Origin: Sediminivirga luteola
Lineage (GTDB): Bacteria > Actinomycetota > Actinomycetes > Actinomycetales > Brevibacteriaceae
NCBI RefSeq assembly: GCF_014639315.1
Contig: NZ_BMFY01000007.1
Coordinates: 124,001 to 188,000 of the forward strand
Direction of reading: 5' to 3'
DNA: 64,000 nucleotides
The notes under the pieces are model-generated. The model made no database searches and had not been told where the DNA came from. It saw nothing but the letters and a program-made list of their open reading frames with translations. Position numbers and translations under genes: made by a program. Below are positions 51,632 through 59,755 of the stretch, one piece after another. How positions within the stretch are numbered: position 1 is the stretch's first letter; each line of letters begins with the position of its first letter.

Positions 51632-51652
51632 CCGGCAGGAACGTCCTGCCGG
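51632..51652 (-). repeat. Hairpin copy 1 directly after paralogue 2 stop
   Basis: CCGGCAGGA-ACG-TCCTGCCGG, a 9-bp perfect stem with a 3-base loop, begins one base after the stop codon of paralogue 2. The same GGCAGGA/TCCTGCC stem recurs 42 bases further on in the transcript. It is likely a 3' stabiliser or processing site that sets the ratio of the two binding proteins. Confidence 0.7.
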
Positions 51653-51653
51653 C

Positions 51654-52526
51654 TCACGCCGCCGTGATGCTCTGGCGCTCCAGGCCCCAGGTCTGAAGGA
51701 TCTCCTCGTACTGGCCGCTTTCGACGAGTTCGTCGAACGCCTCGGACAGGGCGTCGTGCAGGCCCTCGGTGCCCTTGAGCGTGGCGGCGCCGATCTCCAC
51801 CTCGCCGAACGGCTCGCCGATGGTGGTGAAGCCCTCATGCTCCATCTCGAAGTAGAGGAGCTGCTCAACGGTGTTGACGTAGGCGTCCTGCTGGCCGGCG
51901 ACGATCTGGCTCAGCGCGTCGGTGCCCCGGTCCACCAGGGTGATGGTCACCGCCGGATCGCCGTTCCCCTGGCATTCCTCGCTCTTCTCGTCGAGGAGCC
52001 CGGCGCCGGTGGAGCCGGTGACCGCGATGGCGCGCACTCCGCACAGGGTGTCGTCGTAGCCGGTGATCTCCGCGGGGTTGTCATCCGGCACGGCGACCAT
52101 GGTGCCGGCCATGAGGTACGGGACGAAGTCCGCGATCTCCTCGCGCTCGGGCCGGATGTAGAGCGAGGCCATGATGACATCGCACTGCCCGGCTTGCAGG
52201 GCCGGGATGATCCCGGAGAACGCGACCTCGTGCCAGGCGGGCTCCAGGCCCATGCCCTCGGCCAGCGCGGCCGCGATCTCGATCTCCACGCCCGTCTCGC
52301 TGCCGTCCTCCTCGCGGAAGGTGTTGGGCGGATTGTTGAACGTGCTGCAGACCGTCAGGGCGCCGTCGGAAATCAGTTCCGCGCTCGCCGCCTCACCGGC
52401 GTTCTCATCCGGTTCCCCGCTGGCCGTATCGCCTCCGCCGCATGCACTCAGCGCCAGCAGTGCGCCGACGGCGGTCAGCGGGCCGAGGGCGCGCACGGCC
52501 CGCGTCGTGTTCAGGACCTTCTTCAT
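51654..52526 (-). CDS. Amino acid ABC transporter substrate-binding lipoprotein, paralogue 2
   Basis: Protein of 290 residues, first gene of the importer operon. The lipoprotein signal ends LLALSA-C29-GGG. The SBP_bac_3 body parallels paralogue 1 almost block by block: DGALTVCSTFNNPPNTFREE, AGQCDVIMASLYIRPEREEI, YDDTLCGVRAIAVTGSTGAG and ATLKGTEGLHDALSEAF. GGGGAAGA precedes the ATG. The promoter should lie in the 387-bp gap to the FadR gene, where a 27-bp palindrome sits. Confidence 0.93.
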   Translation of the reverse strand: MKKVLNTTRAVRALGPLTAVGALLALSACGGGDTASGEPDENAGEAASAELISDGALTVCSTFNNPPNTFREEDGSETGVEIEIAAALAEGMGLEPAWHEVAFSGIIPALQAGQCDVIMASLYIRPEREEIADFVPYLMAGTMVAVPDDNPAEITGYDDTLCGVRAIAVTGSTGAGLLDEKSEECQGNGDPAVTITLVDRGTDALSQIVAGQQDAYVNTVEQLLYFEMEHEGFTTIGEPFGEVEIGAATLKGTEGLHDALSEAFDELVESGQYEEILQTWGLERQSITAA

Positions 52527-52695
52527 GGTGTCTTCCCCTTGCGTGTGGACGATCTGGCCGCCGATGTGCCCGGTGTGGTCCGGGTGCCTGGCACGAATCC
52601 GTCCCCGTCTGAACCCGTCCGGCTGGCCGGGCGGCACCGAGACCGGGCGGCCGCGTGCAGGCGGTGGTGTGATGCCGGTCTCAGTGGTGGCAAGT

Positions 52696-52722
52696 TTGAC
52701 AGTTGGTCTGACCAACTGTCAA
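52696..52722. promoter_or_regulatory. FadR-type operator, 27-bp palindrome
   Basis: TTGACAGTTGGTC (52696-52708), one T, then the exact complement to 52722: a 13-bp perfect dyad. Its centre TTGGTCTGACCAA fits the FadR-subfamily pattern TNGTNNNACNA. Each arm begins with TTGACA, so the palindrome carries a consensus -35 in both directions. It lies in the 387-bp gap between the importer operon and the FadR gene. The rest of that gap shows no gene. Confidence 0.8.
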
Positions 52723-52913
52723 TATCGCCATAAAGCCGGTTGTGCCGTGACCGGGTAACCTTCGAGAACGCACCCCTGACTCGGATCGCGCGCCCGCTCA
52801 CGCATCGGCCCTGCACCGGACCCGCACGGAAGGCATCGGCGGCGGCACGCACATGCCGCCAAAGATCCATCCCGCGCGGTCGCAGGCCGGCGGACACGAG
52901 GAAGTGATACTCA

Positions 52914-53690
52914 ATGGACTGGACATCATTGCGCCGATCGCACGCGCTCTCGGTGCCCGAGAGGTTGTCCGTCGACCTGGAACGGCTGATCCTGGAGGGC
53001 ACGCTCAAGCCCGGTGACCGGCTGCCGCCCGAGCGCGAACTCGGCGAGATGCTCGGCGTCTCCCGGGTCTCCATCCGCGAGGCGCTGCACGAACTGGAGA
53101 GCCGGGGCTTCATCGACCGCAAACCCGGCCGGGGCACGATCGTGGTCTCTCCCGCTCAGCGCGGCGGCAGCGCCGGCACCGCGCTCTCCGCGCTGGTCGA
53201 TGCCGCCGATCCCGGCTCGGTCGAGCTGAGCCGGATCATGGAGGTCCGCGCCGTCGTCGAGCCGCCCATCGCCGCCTTGGCCACAGCGCGCGTGACGGAG
53301 CGCGACCTGGCGCAGCTGCGGGCCCTGGTCGAGGAGATGGAGACCGAGGAGGACCTGGAACGCTACGCCGAGCTGGACCGCGCGTTCCACCAGGCCATCT
53401 CGCAGTACACGCACAATCCCCTGCTGGCCCAGCTGACCGAGCTCATCGGCGATCAGCTCGCCGTCAGCCGCCGCATCGCGCTGCAGAGCCAGGAGCGCCG
53501 CCGCTCCTCCTCGGCGGCGCACCGCCGGATCTACGAGGCCATCGCCAGCCGCGACGCCGAGGCCGCCGAGACCGAGGCCCGCGCCCACGTCGACTCCATC
53601 CTGATCGAAGCCCTGCGCGCGAAGGAGCGCGCCCGCACCGACCATCCCGCGCCGCCGGCCACCGGGCCGGACCGAGAGGAGACCGCATGA
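52914..53690 (+). CDS. FadR-subfamily GntR transcriptional regulator
   Basis: Regulator of 258 residues. The winged HTH lies at about 12-82 (LEGTLKPGDRLPPERELGEMLGVSRVSIREALHELESRGFI), and the FCD effector domain at about 100-230 has the metal-binding pattern (D in AELDRAFHQAI, H in SAAHRRIYEAI, H in ARAHVDSIL). Start ATG at 52914. It leads an operon with the gamma-glutamyltransferase homologue and the TauE exporter, overlapping the former by 4 bases. It is divergent from the amino acid importer. The palindrome at 52696 is its likely site, so it probably controls both units in response to the imported compound. Confidence 0.93.
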   Translation: MDWTSLRRSHALSVPERLSVDLERLILEGTLKPGDRLPPERELGEMLGVSRVSIREALHELESRGFIDRKPGRGTIVVSPAQRGGSAGTALSALVDAADPGSVELSRIMEVRAVVEPPIAALATARVTERDLAQLRALVEEMETEEDLERYAELDRAFHQAISQYTHNPLLAQLTELIGDQLAVSRRIALQSQERRRSSSAAHRRIYEAIASRDAEAAETEARAHVDSILIEALRAKERARTDHPAPPATGPDREETA

Positions 53691-55222
53691 CCACCACGAC
53701 CGGGCCGCTCGGCGCCGTCGCCACGTCCCACTACCTGGCCACGGAGGCCGGCGCCGAGGCGCTGCGTCGCGGCGGCAACGCCATCGACGCAGGCATCGCC
53801 GCCGCAGCAGCCCTCTGCGTGGTCTATCCGAACAACGTCGCCCTGGGCGGCGATCTGGTCGCCCTCGTCCGGGACCCCCAAGGACAGGTCCGGTTCGTCA
53901 ACGCCACCGGCCCGGCCCCGGCTGGCGTCTCCCTGGAGGAGATGCGCGCCAAGCACGGGAGCGCCCTGCCGGCCCGCGGCGTCGACACCATCACGGTGCC
54001 CGGCGGCATCGCGGGATGGGACACACTGGCCGGGCTCGGCGGACGATTGGACTGGCCGGCCCGGCTGGAGGCCGCACGCCGGCACGCCGAGTCCGCTCCC
54101 GTCGCCCGCTCCGTCGCCGCCGCGCTGCGCGAGGGCGAGTCGATGCTGCAGGCCGACCCGGGCGCACGCGCCATCTTCTTCCCCGACGGGGAGCCGCTGC
54201 TCGAGGGTCAGACCCTGCGGCAGCCAGCGCTGGCCCGCTCCCTGGAGCGGCTGGCCGCCCACGGCCCGGCGGAGTTCTACACCGGCGAACTCGCCGCGAT
54301 GTGGCGCGCCGGCCTGCAGGCGCTGGGCAGCCGGATCTCCGAGGAGGACACCAGAGCGTATGCGCCAGTCGTCGAGGAGCCGCTGAGCGCGGACGTCTTC
54401 GGCCTGCGAGTGCACACCGGGCAGCCGAACACGCAAGGCTTCTCACTGCTGCGCACGCTCCTGGGACTGCAACGGGACCAGACACCGTTCGACGCTCCTT
54501 ACGGCGCGGACGCCGGGCGGGTCGCCGCCCTCTTCCACGAGGGCAACCAGGTCCGTGGCGCGCATCTGGCCGATCCGCACGCCATGCGCCTCTCGGCGGA
54601 GGAAATGCTGACCGTGCCCGCGCCGGCGTCCGCGCCGGTCCCGACGGCCGCTACCGGGGACACCGTGGGCCTGACGGCGGTCAGCGCGGACGGCTGGGCG
54701 GTGTCCCTCGTGCAGTCCGTGTACAAGTCCTTCGGCGCCGGGATCCTCGAACCCGAGACCGGCATCCTGTTCCAGGACCGCGGCACCGCGTTCTCGCTCG
54801 ACCCGGCTCATCCGGCGGCGCTCGCACCGGGCCGGCGTCCGCCCCACACGCTCATGCCGGTCCTGGCCGAGCAGGACGGCGCGCTGCGCTACGTCACCGC
54901 GACGATGGGCGGGCAGGCGCAGCCGCAGATCCACGCCCATCTGCTGCTGCGGCTCCTCGGCGGCGCCTCCCCGCTGGAGGCGACCTCGTCCCCGCGCTGG
55001 GTCGTGGACGTGCCACGCGAGAACGGAGACGTCCCGGCTATCGTCGAGGCCGATATGGACGCCCAGGCCCGCGCCGCGATCGGCGACGCCGGTTTCGCCA
55101 TCACCACGGTCCCGCCGCGGGACGAGGACCTGGGTCACTCCAACGTGATCGAGATCCGTGACGGCGGCTACCGCGCCGCGAGCGATCCCCGTTCCGACGG
55201 CTCGGCAGTCGTGATCGCGTGA
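53687..55222 (+). CDS. Gamma-glutamyltransferase family Ntn hydrolase, cytoplasmic and divergent
   Basis: Protein of 511 residues with the GGT layout: AVATSHYLATEAGAEALRRGGNAIDAGIAAAAAL at the start, and the predicted processing site before T326 in GDTVGLTAVSADGWAVSLVQSV. Towards the end is LAPGRRPPHTLMPVL with MGGQAQPQ. It lacks a signal peptide, unlike periplasmic GGTs. The PSSGG loop of classical GGT is replaced by GQPNTQGFSL. Substrate is therefore likely a different gamma-glutamyl or related amide taken up by the adjacent ABC importer. Coupled by 4-base overlaps to the FadR gene before it and TauE after it. Confidence 0.88.
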   Translation: MTTTTGPLGAVATSHYLATEAGAEALRRGGNAIDAGIAAAAALCVVYPNNVALGGDLVALVRDPQGQVRFVNATGPAPAGVSLEEMRAKHGSALPARGVDTITVPGGIAGWDTLAGLGGRLDWPARLEAARRHAESAPVARSVAAALREGESMLQADPGARAIFFPDGEPLLEGQTLRQPALARSLERLAAHGPAEFYTGELAAMWRAGLQALGSRISEEDTRAYAPVVEEPLSADVFGLRVHTGQPNTQGFSLLRTLLGLQRDQTPFDAPYGADAGRVAALFHEGNQVRGAHLADPHAMRLSAEEMLTVPAPASAPVPTAATGDTVGLTAVSADGWAVSLVQSVYKSFGAGILEPETGILFQDRGTAFSLDPAHPAALAPGRRPPHTLMPVLAEQDGALRYVTATMGGQAQPQIHAHLLLRLLGGASPLEATSSPRWVVDVPRENGDVPAIVEADMDAQARAAIGDAGFAITTVPPRDEDLGHSNVIEIRDGGYRAASDPRSDGSAVVIA

Positions 55223-56001
55223 GAGCCCCGGTGGGCCCGCCGCCCAAGCTCTCCGCCACGGCGCTGATCCTGCTGGGGCTCGTCGCGGGGCTGCTCTCGG
55301 GGCTGTTCGGCGTCGGCGGCGGGTTCCTGATCGTGCCCATGCTGCTGATGCTGAACGTGCCGCAGCGGATCGCCGCCGGCACCTCGGTGGCGGCGATCCT
55401 TCCCACCGCCGTCGTCGGCGCTGCAGGCTACGGGGTGACCGGCAGCATCGACTGGATCGCGGGCATCCTGCTGGCCGTCGGCGTGGTGGCCGGCGCCCAG
55501 CTGGGCAGCTATCTCCTGGCGCGCATCCCGCAGCCCGTGCTGTTCTGGTCCTTCCTGGCCTTCATGGCGGCCGTGATCGTGAGCCTCTGGCTGGTGGTCC
55601 CCGACCGGGACGACACGATCGACCTGACCCCGCTGACCATCGCCGGGCTCCTGGCCGCCGGCGTCCTGGTGGGCACTCTCTCCGGTCTGCTGGGCGTCGG
55701 CGGCGGCATCATCCTGGTGCCCATCCTGATCTTCTTCTTCGGCGCGAGCGACCTGGTCGCCAAGGGCACCTCGCTGCTGATGATGGTTCCCGGGTCCGTC
55801 TCTGCGACGATCGGGAACCAGCGGCGCGGCAACGTGGACCTGCGGTACGCGCTCTACATCGGCGGCACCGCCTGCCTCGTCTCCCCGCTGGGTGTCTGGG
55901 CGGCGACGCTGATCACGCCGTTCTGGTCCAACGCGGCCTTCTCCCTCCTGCTGCTCTTCGCCGCGGTGCAGCTCGTCCTGAAGCACATCCGCAAGACCTG
56001 A
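55219..56001 (+). CDS. TauE/SafE-family sulfite/anion exporter
   Basis: Protein of 260 residues with eight helices in two related halves, each opening with a glycine motif: LLSGLFGVGGGFLIVPMLL near residue 25 and TLSGLLGVGGGIILVPILIFF near 155. Start is a GTG overlapping the stop of the GGT homologue. The family exports sulfite, sulfoacetate or other organic anions. Its place with a GGT-like enzyme and an amino acid importer suggests a sulfur-containing compound, such as a glutathione-type peptide or a sulfonated amino acid. That is inference from context. Confidence 0.9.
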   Translation: MRAPVGPPPKLSATALILLGLVAGLLSGLFGVGGGFLIVPMLLMLNVPQRIAAGTSVAAILPTAVVGAAGYGVTGSIDWIAGILLAVGVVAGAQLGSYLLARIPQPVLFWSFLAFMAAVIVSLWLVVPDRDDTIDLTPLTIAGLLAAGVLVGTLSGLLGVGGGIILVPILIFFFGASDLVAKGTSLLMMVPGSVSATIGNQRRGNVDLRYALYIGGTACLVSPLGVWAATLITPFWSNAAFSLLLLFAAVQLVLKHIRKT

Positions 56002-56153
56002 GGGCTCGCCGCCCCCCCGGGACGCACGCTGAGGCCGGACGCCCGCGCCCGGGATCATGCTGGAAAGCAGTATCCCTGCTGTGGCCGACCAGGTCCGCGA
56101 GTTCCTCGGGCTGGCGACAGCACTGACGACTGAGTGCGGCTCTCGGTGAGGCC

Positions 56154-56283
56154 GGACGCACGAAACGACACCCGTCGCCGCAGCTACCGGGCACAGCGCA
56201 TCCGCGTCCGGGACGCACGAAACGACACCCTAGTGACAAAACGACACCGTAGACGGTGTGGTTCTGTCACTAGGGTGTCGTTT
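56154..56283. repeat. Repeat cluster: 20-bp direct repeats plus nested 19-bp hairpin
   Basis: GGACGCACGAAACGACACCC occurs exactly at 56154-56173 and 56211-56230. Overlapping the second copy, AAACGACACCCTAGTGACA (56220-56238) is mirrored perfectly at 56265-56283, followed by T. The 26-base loop contains another hairpin, ACACCGT-AG-ACGGTGT (56244-56259), and a further AAACGACACC. The AAACGACACC core thus appears four times in 130 bases. It fills most of the 343-bp gap between the exporter gene and a convergent lipoprotein gene and could double as a bidirectional terminator. Confidence 0.8.
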
Positions 56284-56344
56284 TACCTGCACGGCCCAGC
56301 CGTCATGACGCCGCACGGGGCATGCCTGGGTCCGTGGCGCCGGC

Positions 56345-57336
56345 TCAGGTCAGGGCGTCGGACAACAGCGGGACGACGTTCTCCAGCGCGTACGGGACCG
56401 ACAGGACGGTGTTCGCCGAGTACGCCAGCCGGATCGCCTCATCGTCCTCGTCGAAGACGATCGCGCGCCCGTCCTGCACGGCGGGCAGCTGTTCGAACAG
56501 AACCTGACCGGTCACATCGGAGGCAGACACGCCGATGGGGAAGACGACGATCAGGTCCGCGTCAAGGAGCCCGAGCTGCTCCTCCGGCAGGCTCACGCTG
56601 AAGCCTTCCGGGGTGAGTTCCTCGATCTGGGGTTCTGCGTGAAGCCGAGCCGCTGCATGAACATGACCCGCTCGCTCTCAGCGATGTACGCACCCCACCC
56701 GCCGGAACTGAGCGCGGCGACCGAGACGGTCTTGTCCTGGAACTCCGGATGGGCCCCGGCCGTCTCCGCGAATCGCCCCTCGAGGTCCTCCAGCAGCTGC
56801 TTGCCCTGTTCCGGCACCCCCAGGGCACTGGAGATGAGCGTCACCTGCTCGTCGATGGAGGTCAGGAACGAGTGCTTCCCCTCCGGGATGCCCACAGTGG
56901 GGGCGATCTGCGAGAGCTGGTCGTAGCGCTCCTGGTCGCCGGAGCTCTTGACGTCCAGGATCAGGTCCGGCTCCAGTGCCGCCACCGCTTCGTACGACGG
57001 TTCGAGGGTCTCGATCAGTTCCGGTGCCGAGTCGTAGAGGTCCTCGGCCCACGGCCCGACGCCGCTGCCGCCGAAGGCGAGCCAGTCCGAGGCGCCTACC
57101 GGCTGGATGCCAAGAGCCAAGGCGGTCTCGGCATCGCCCCAGCCGAGCGCGACGACGCGTTCGGGCTGCTCGTCGACCGTGACGTCGCCGAACTCGGTGG
57201 CGACGGTCACGGGGAACGCACCGGATCCCGTGTGCGCCGGCGCCGTCTCGGCTGAACCGTCGTCGGCTCCACCGCAACTGGAAAGGGCGGTGAGGAGGGC
57301 AAGTGCTGCCAGGGTGGCCAGGGGCCGGCGCTTCAT
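56345..57336 (-). pseudogene. Siderophore-type ABC binding lipoprotein with a one-base frameshift
   Basis: The N-terminal frame (57336 to about 56630) has a lipoprotein signal ending LTALSS-C21, then the FepB/FecB-like periplasmic-binding-protein fold (RVVALGWGDAETALALGIQPVG, LEPSYEAVAALEPDLILDV). At the C4 run (GGGG on the plus strand, 56629-56632) it shifts and stops early. With one extra C the reading becomes RLGFTQNP-QIEELTPEGFSVS-LPEEQLGLLDADLIVVFPIG and continues normally to 56345. About 331 codons in all. A candidate iron box lies upstream. No permease or ATPase genes are next to it. Confidence 0.85.
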
Positions 57337-57398
57337 CGGGTCGGGTCTCCTTCGAGGTGGGACATAAGCGAGTCCGCCGCCGGTCCTCGGCAGCGGAC

Positions 57399-57417
57399 TA
57401 AAGCGAGCATAACCTCA
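57399..57417 (-). promoter_or_regulatory. Candidate DtxR/IdeR iron box
   Basis: On the minus strand the 19-mer TGAGGTTATGCTCGCTTTA matches the DtxR/IdeR consensus TTAGGTTAGGCTAACCTAA at 13 of 19 positions, including AGGTTA and GCT. A -10-like TTATGT lies about 30 bases closer to the lipoprotein gene, whose start is at 57336. The position fits iron repression of a siderophore uptake gene. A 7-bp hairpin, AGTCCGC/GCGGACT, lies between. Confidence 0.5.
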
Positions 57418-57575
57418 TCCGGGCTTTCCCAGGCTGCGGCGTCCACCGGGGTTTCGGCAACCGGCCGGACACCCCTGGCCACTGGGCGCATGGCACGCCT
57501 ACGATGGAACCGCAAGGCCATTTTCGCGCCTTCCGGCGGCGGACACCGGCCCGATGACGCCCTAAGGAGCAGGAC

Positions 57576-58331
57576 ATGCCCGAGTACGACGTCAAGAACC
57601 GATCCGCCATCGTGACCGGGGCAGGCTCCGGCATCGGCGCGGAAGTCGCCAGGACCCTCGCCGCCAGCGGCGCCGCTGTGCTCGTCAGTGATCTGAATGC
57701 CGGGGCGGCCGAGGCCGTCGCCGCGGGCATCTCCGAGGACGGAGGCACCGCCGTGGCCCTGACCGGGGACGTCAGCGATCCCGCCCACGCCGAGGCCGCC
57801 GTCGAAGCCGCCCAGCAGCTGGCACCGCTGCGGATCGCGGTGAACAATGCCGGCGTCGGCGGCGCTGCGGCACCCATCGGCGAGTACCCGATCGAAAGCT
57901 GGCAGAAGGTCATCGACATCAACCTGAACGGCGTGTTCTACGGTCTGCGCGCACAGCTTCCGGCGATCGCCGCGAACGGGGGCGGCGGCATCGTTAACGT
58001 CGGTTCGATCCTCAGCTCCGTCGGCTTCGCGCAGTCCTCCGCCTACGTCACCGCCAAGCACGGGCTGGTGGGCATGACCAAGAACGCGGCGCTGGAGTAC
58101 GCGGAGCAGGACGTGCGGGTGAACGCGGTCGGGCCCGGCTTCATCAGGACACCCCTGCTGGACGCCAATCTGGACGCCGAGACCTTGGAGTTCCTGGCCA
58201 CCCAGCACCCGCTCGGGCGGCTCGGCACCGCGCAGGAGGTGGCGGACCTGATCGCCTTCCTGGTCTCGGACCGGGCCTCCTTCATCACCGGGAGCTACCA
58301 CCTGGTGGACGGCGGCTACACCAGCCGCTAA
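57576..58331 (+). CDS. SDR-family oxidoreductase
   Basis: Protein of 251 residues with SAIVTGAGSGIGAEVA, NNAG in VNNAGVGGAA, catalytic serine in GSILSSVGFA, YVTAKHGLV with YxxxK, and the end FITGSYHLVDGGYTSR. A canonical AAGGAG lies 8 bases before the ATG. The stop codon is shared with the convergent glutaminase stop (TAA against TAG overlapping by 3-4 bases). Divergent from the siderophore lipoprotein gene. Substrate unknown. Confidence 0.93.
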   Translation: MPEYDVKNRSAIVTGAGSGIGAEVARTLAASGAAVLVSDLNAGAAEAVAAGISEDGGTAVALTGDVSDPAHAEAAVEAAQQLAPLRIAVNNAGVGGAAAPIGEYPIESWQKVIDINLNGVFYGLRAQLPAIAANGGGGIVNVGSILSSVGFAQSSAYVTAKHGLVGMTKNAALEYAEQDVRVNAVGPGFIRTPLLDANLDAETLEFLATQHPLGRLGTAQEVADLIAFLVSDRASFITGSYHLVDGGYTSR

Positions 58332-59683
58332 CCGGCCGGCGCCTCGCTGGGATCTTCCCCGGCGCACCAGGCCGCCGCCTCGTCCAGGGTGGGGAACGCT
58401 TTCATCCCCACGCTTTCCGCCAGCTCCCGGTCCTGCGGATCGGCATCGACCACCACGACCTCGCGCTCCGGTGAGACGTAGTGCTCCGCGAGCCTGCGGA
58501 TCTCGTCCTTGGCCTGTTCCGTGATGGCGCCCGCCTCGCTCGTGTCGATCACGAGCTTGGCGGTCGACTCCGGTTCCTCCGCCATCGCCTCTGCCAGGCT
58601 CTGCAGTCCAGCCACGTGGATATCGCCCTGAAGCACGTACAGGGTGGCGTCCTCCTCCTGCTCCTGCAGCGCCTGCGCCAGGCCGGGATCGAGCTCCTCC
58701 GCCTTGGCCAGCGGGATCTGCCGCCGGAGAGTTCGGGTGGTGCCGCGCGGACGGTCGAAGATGTGCAGCCCGAACTCGCGGGACAGCTCGGTGAACGCCG
58801 CCACGCCCCGGACGCTGTTGCCGTGATCGTTCAGCATCGGCGAGAAGACCGCGACCGCCAGCTGACCCGGCAGCACCCCCATGATCCCTCCGGAGACGCC
58901 ACTCTTGGCCGGCATGCCCACATCCGTGAGCCAGTTGCCCGCGCCGTCGTACATGCCGCAGGTGGCCATCACGCTGAGCATCCGGCGCAGCACGTCCGGC
59001 TCCAGGATCGGCTCGCCCGTGCGGGGCTGCACGCCGCCGTTGGCCAGGACCGCGCCCATGGCCGCCAGGTCCTCGCACGTCACCTTCACCGCGCACTGCG
59101 CCAGATACACCGCCAGCGCCTCGTCCGGGTCGCAGGCGATCATGTCGTGCGCGCGGAGCATATAGGCGATCGCGCGGTTCCGGTAGGAGGACTGCGTCTC
59201 CGAGTCCAGCACGCCCTGGTCCAGCTCCAGCTGCCGGCCCGCGTAGGAGGACAGCAGGCTCACGACCGCGTCGATGCGCTCCTCAACGGTGCGGCCCGGG
59301 ACGAGTGAGCTGGCGGCGATGGCGCCGGCGTTGATCATGGCGTTGAGCGGCCGGCCGGACTCCGGGTGCACGCTCAACTCGTTGTACGCCTCGCCCGAGG
59401 GCTCCACGTCGATGTACGCGTCGACGTCCTCCCGCCCGTGGGTGGCCAAGGCGAGACCATAGACGAAGGGCTTGGAGATCGACTGGATGGTGAACTCCTG
59501 GTCCGCGTCTCCCAGGCCCGCGGTGAACCCGTCGGCGGTGCAGACCGCTAAGCCGAAGGCCTCCTCATCGGCTTTGCCGAGCTCGGGGATGTAGGAGGCC
59601 AGTTTCCCGCCGCCGATCCCGCGGACGCGCTCGAAGACCTCCCCGACTTCCCGCTCGATCGGTGACATCACGCGTTCGGCCAT
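58328..59683 (-). CDS. glsA: Glutaminase with C-terminal STAS domain
   Basis: Protein of 451 residues. The glutaminase domain spans about 15-310 in the beta-lactamase/DD-peptidase fold with S68-I-S-K71 (TIQSISKPFVYGLAL), then ELSVHPESGRPLNAMINAGAIAA and the GMPAKSGVSGGIMGVLPG lid segment. A C-terminal STAS-type domain at about 340-440 follows (ATLYVLQGDIHVAGL, KLVIDTSEAGAI), a fusion seen in many actinobacterial glutaminases. Reaction: L-glutamine to glutamate plus ammonia, cytoplasmic. Monocistronic. Confidence 0.94.
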   Translation of the reverse strand: MAERVMSPIEREVGEVFERVRGIGGGKLASYIPELGKADEEAFGLAVCTADGFTAGLGDADQEFTIQSISKPFVYGLALATHGREDVDAYIDVEPSGEAYNELSVHPESGRPLNAMINAGAIAASSLVPGRTVEERIDAVVSLLSSYAGRQLELDQGVLDSETQSSYRNRAIAYMLRAHDMIACDPDEALAVYLAQCAVKVTCEDLAAMGAVLANGGVQPRTGEPILEPDVLRRMLSVMATCGMYDGAGNWLTDVGMPAKSGVSGGIMGVLPGQLAVAVFSPMLNDHGNSVRGVAAFTELSREFGLHIFDRPRGTTRTLRRQIPLAKAEELDPGLAQALQEQEEDATLYVLQGDIHVAGLQSLAEAMAEEPESTAKLVIDTSEAGAITEQAKDEIRRLAEHYVSPEREVVVVDADPQDRELAESVGMKAFPTLDEAAAWCAGEDPSEAPAG

Positions 59684-59755
59684 CGGGTGCCTCCTGGCTG
59701 GGGGACGCTTCTGGCCTCCGATCCTATCGAGACGCGCCGTCCGGAGGGCAGCCGG

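Noticed and set aside
56154-56283. CRISPR-like array
   Set aside because: The copies are unequal in spacing, partly inverted and nested in hairpins. There are no regular spacers and no cas genes.
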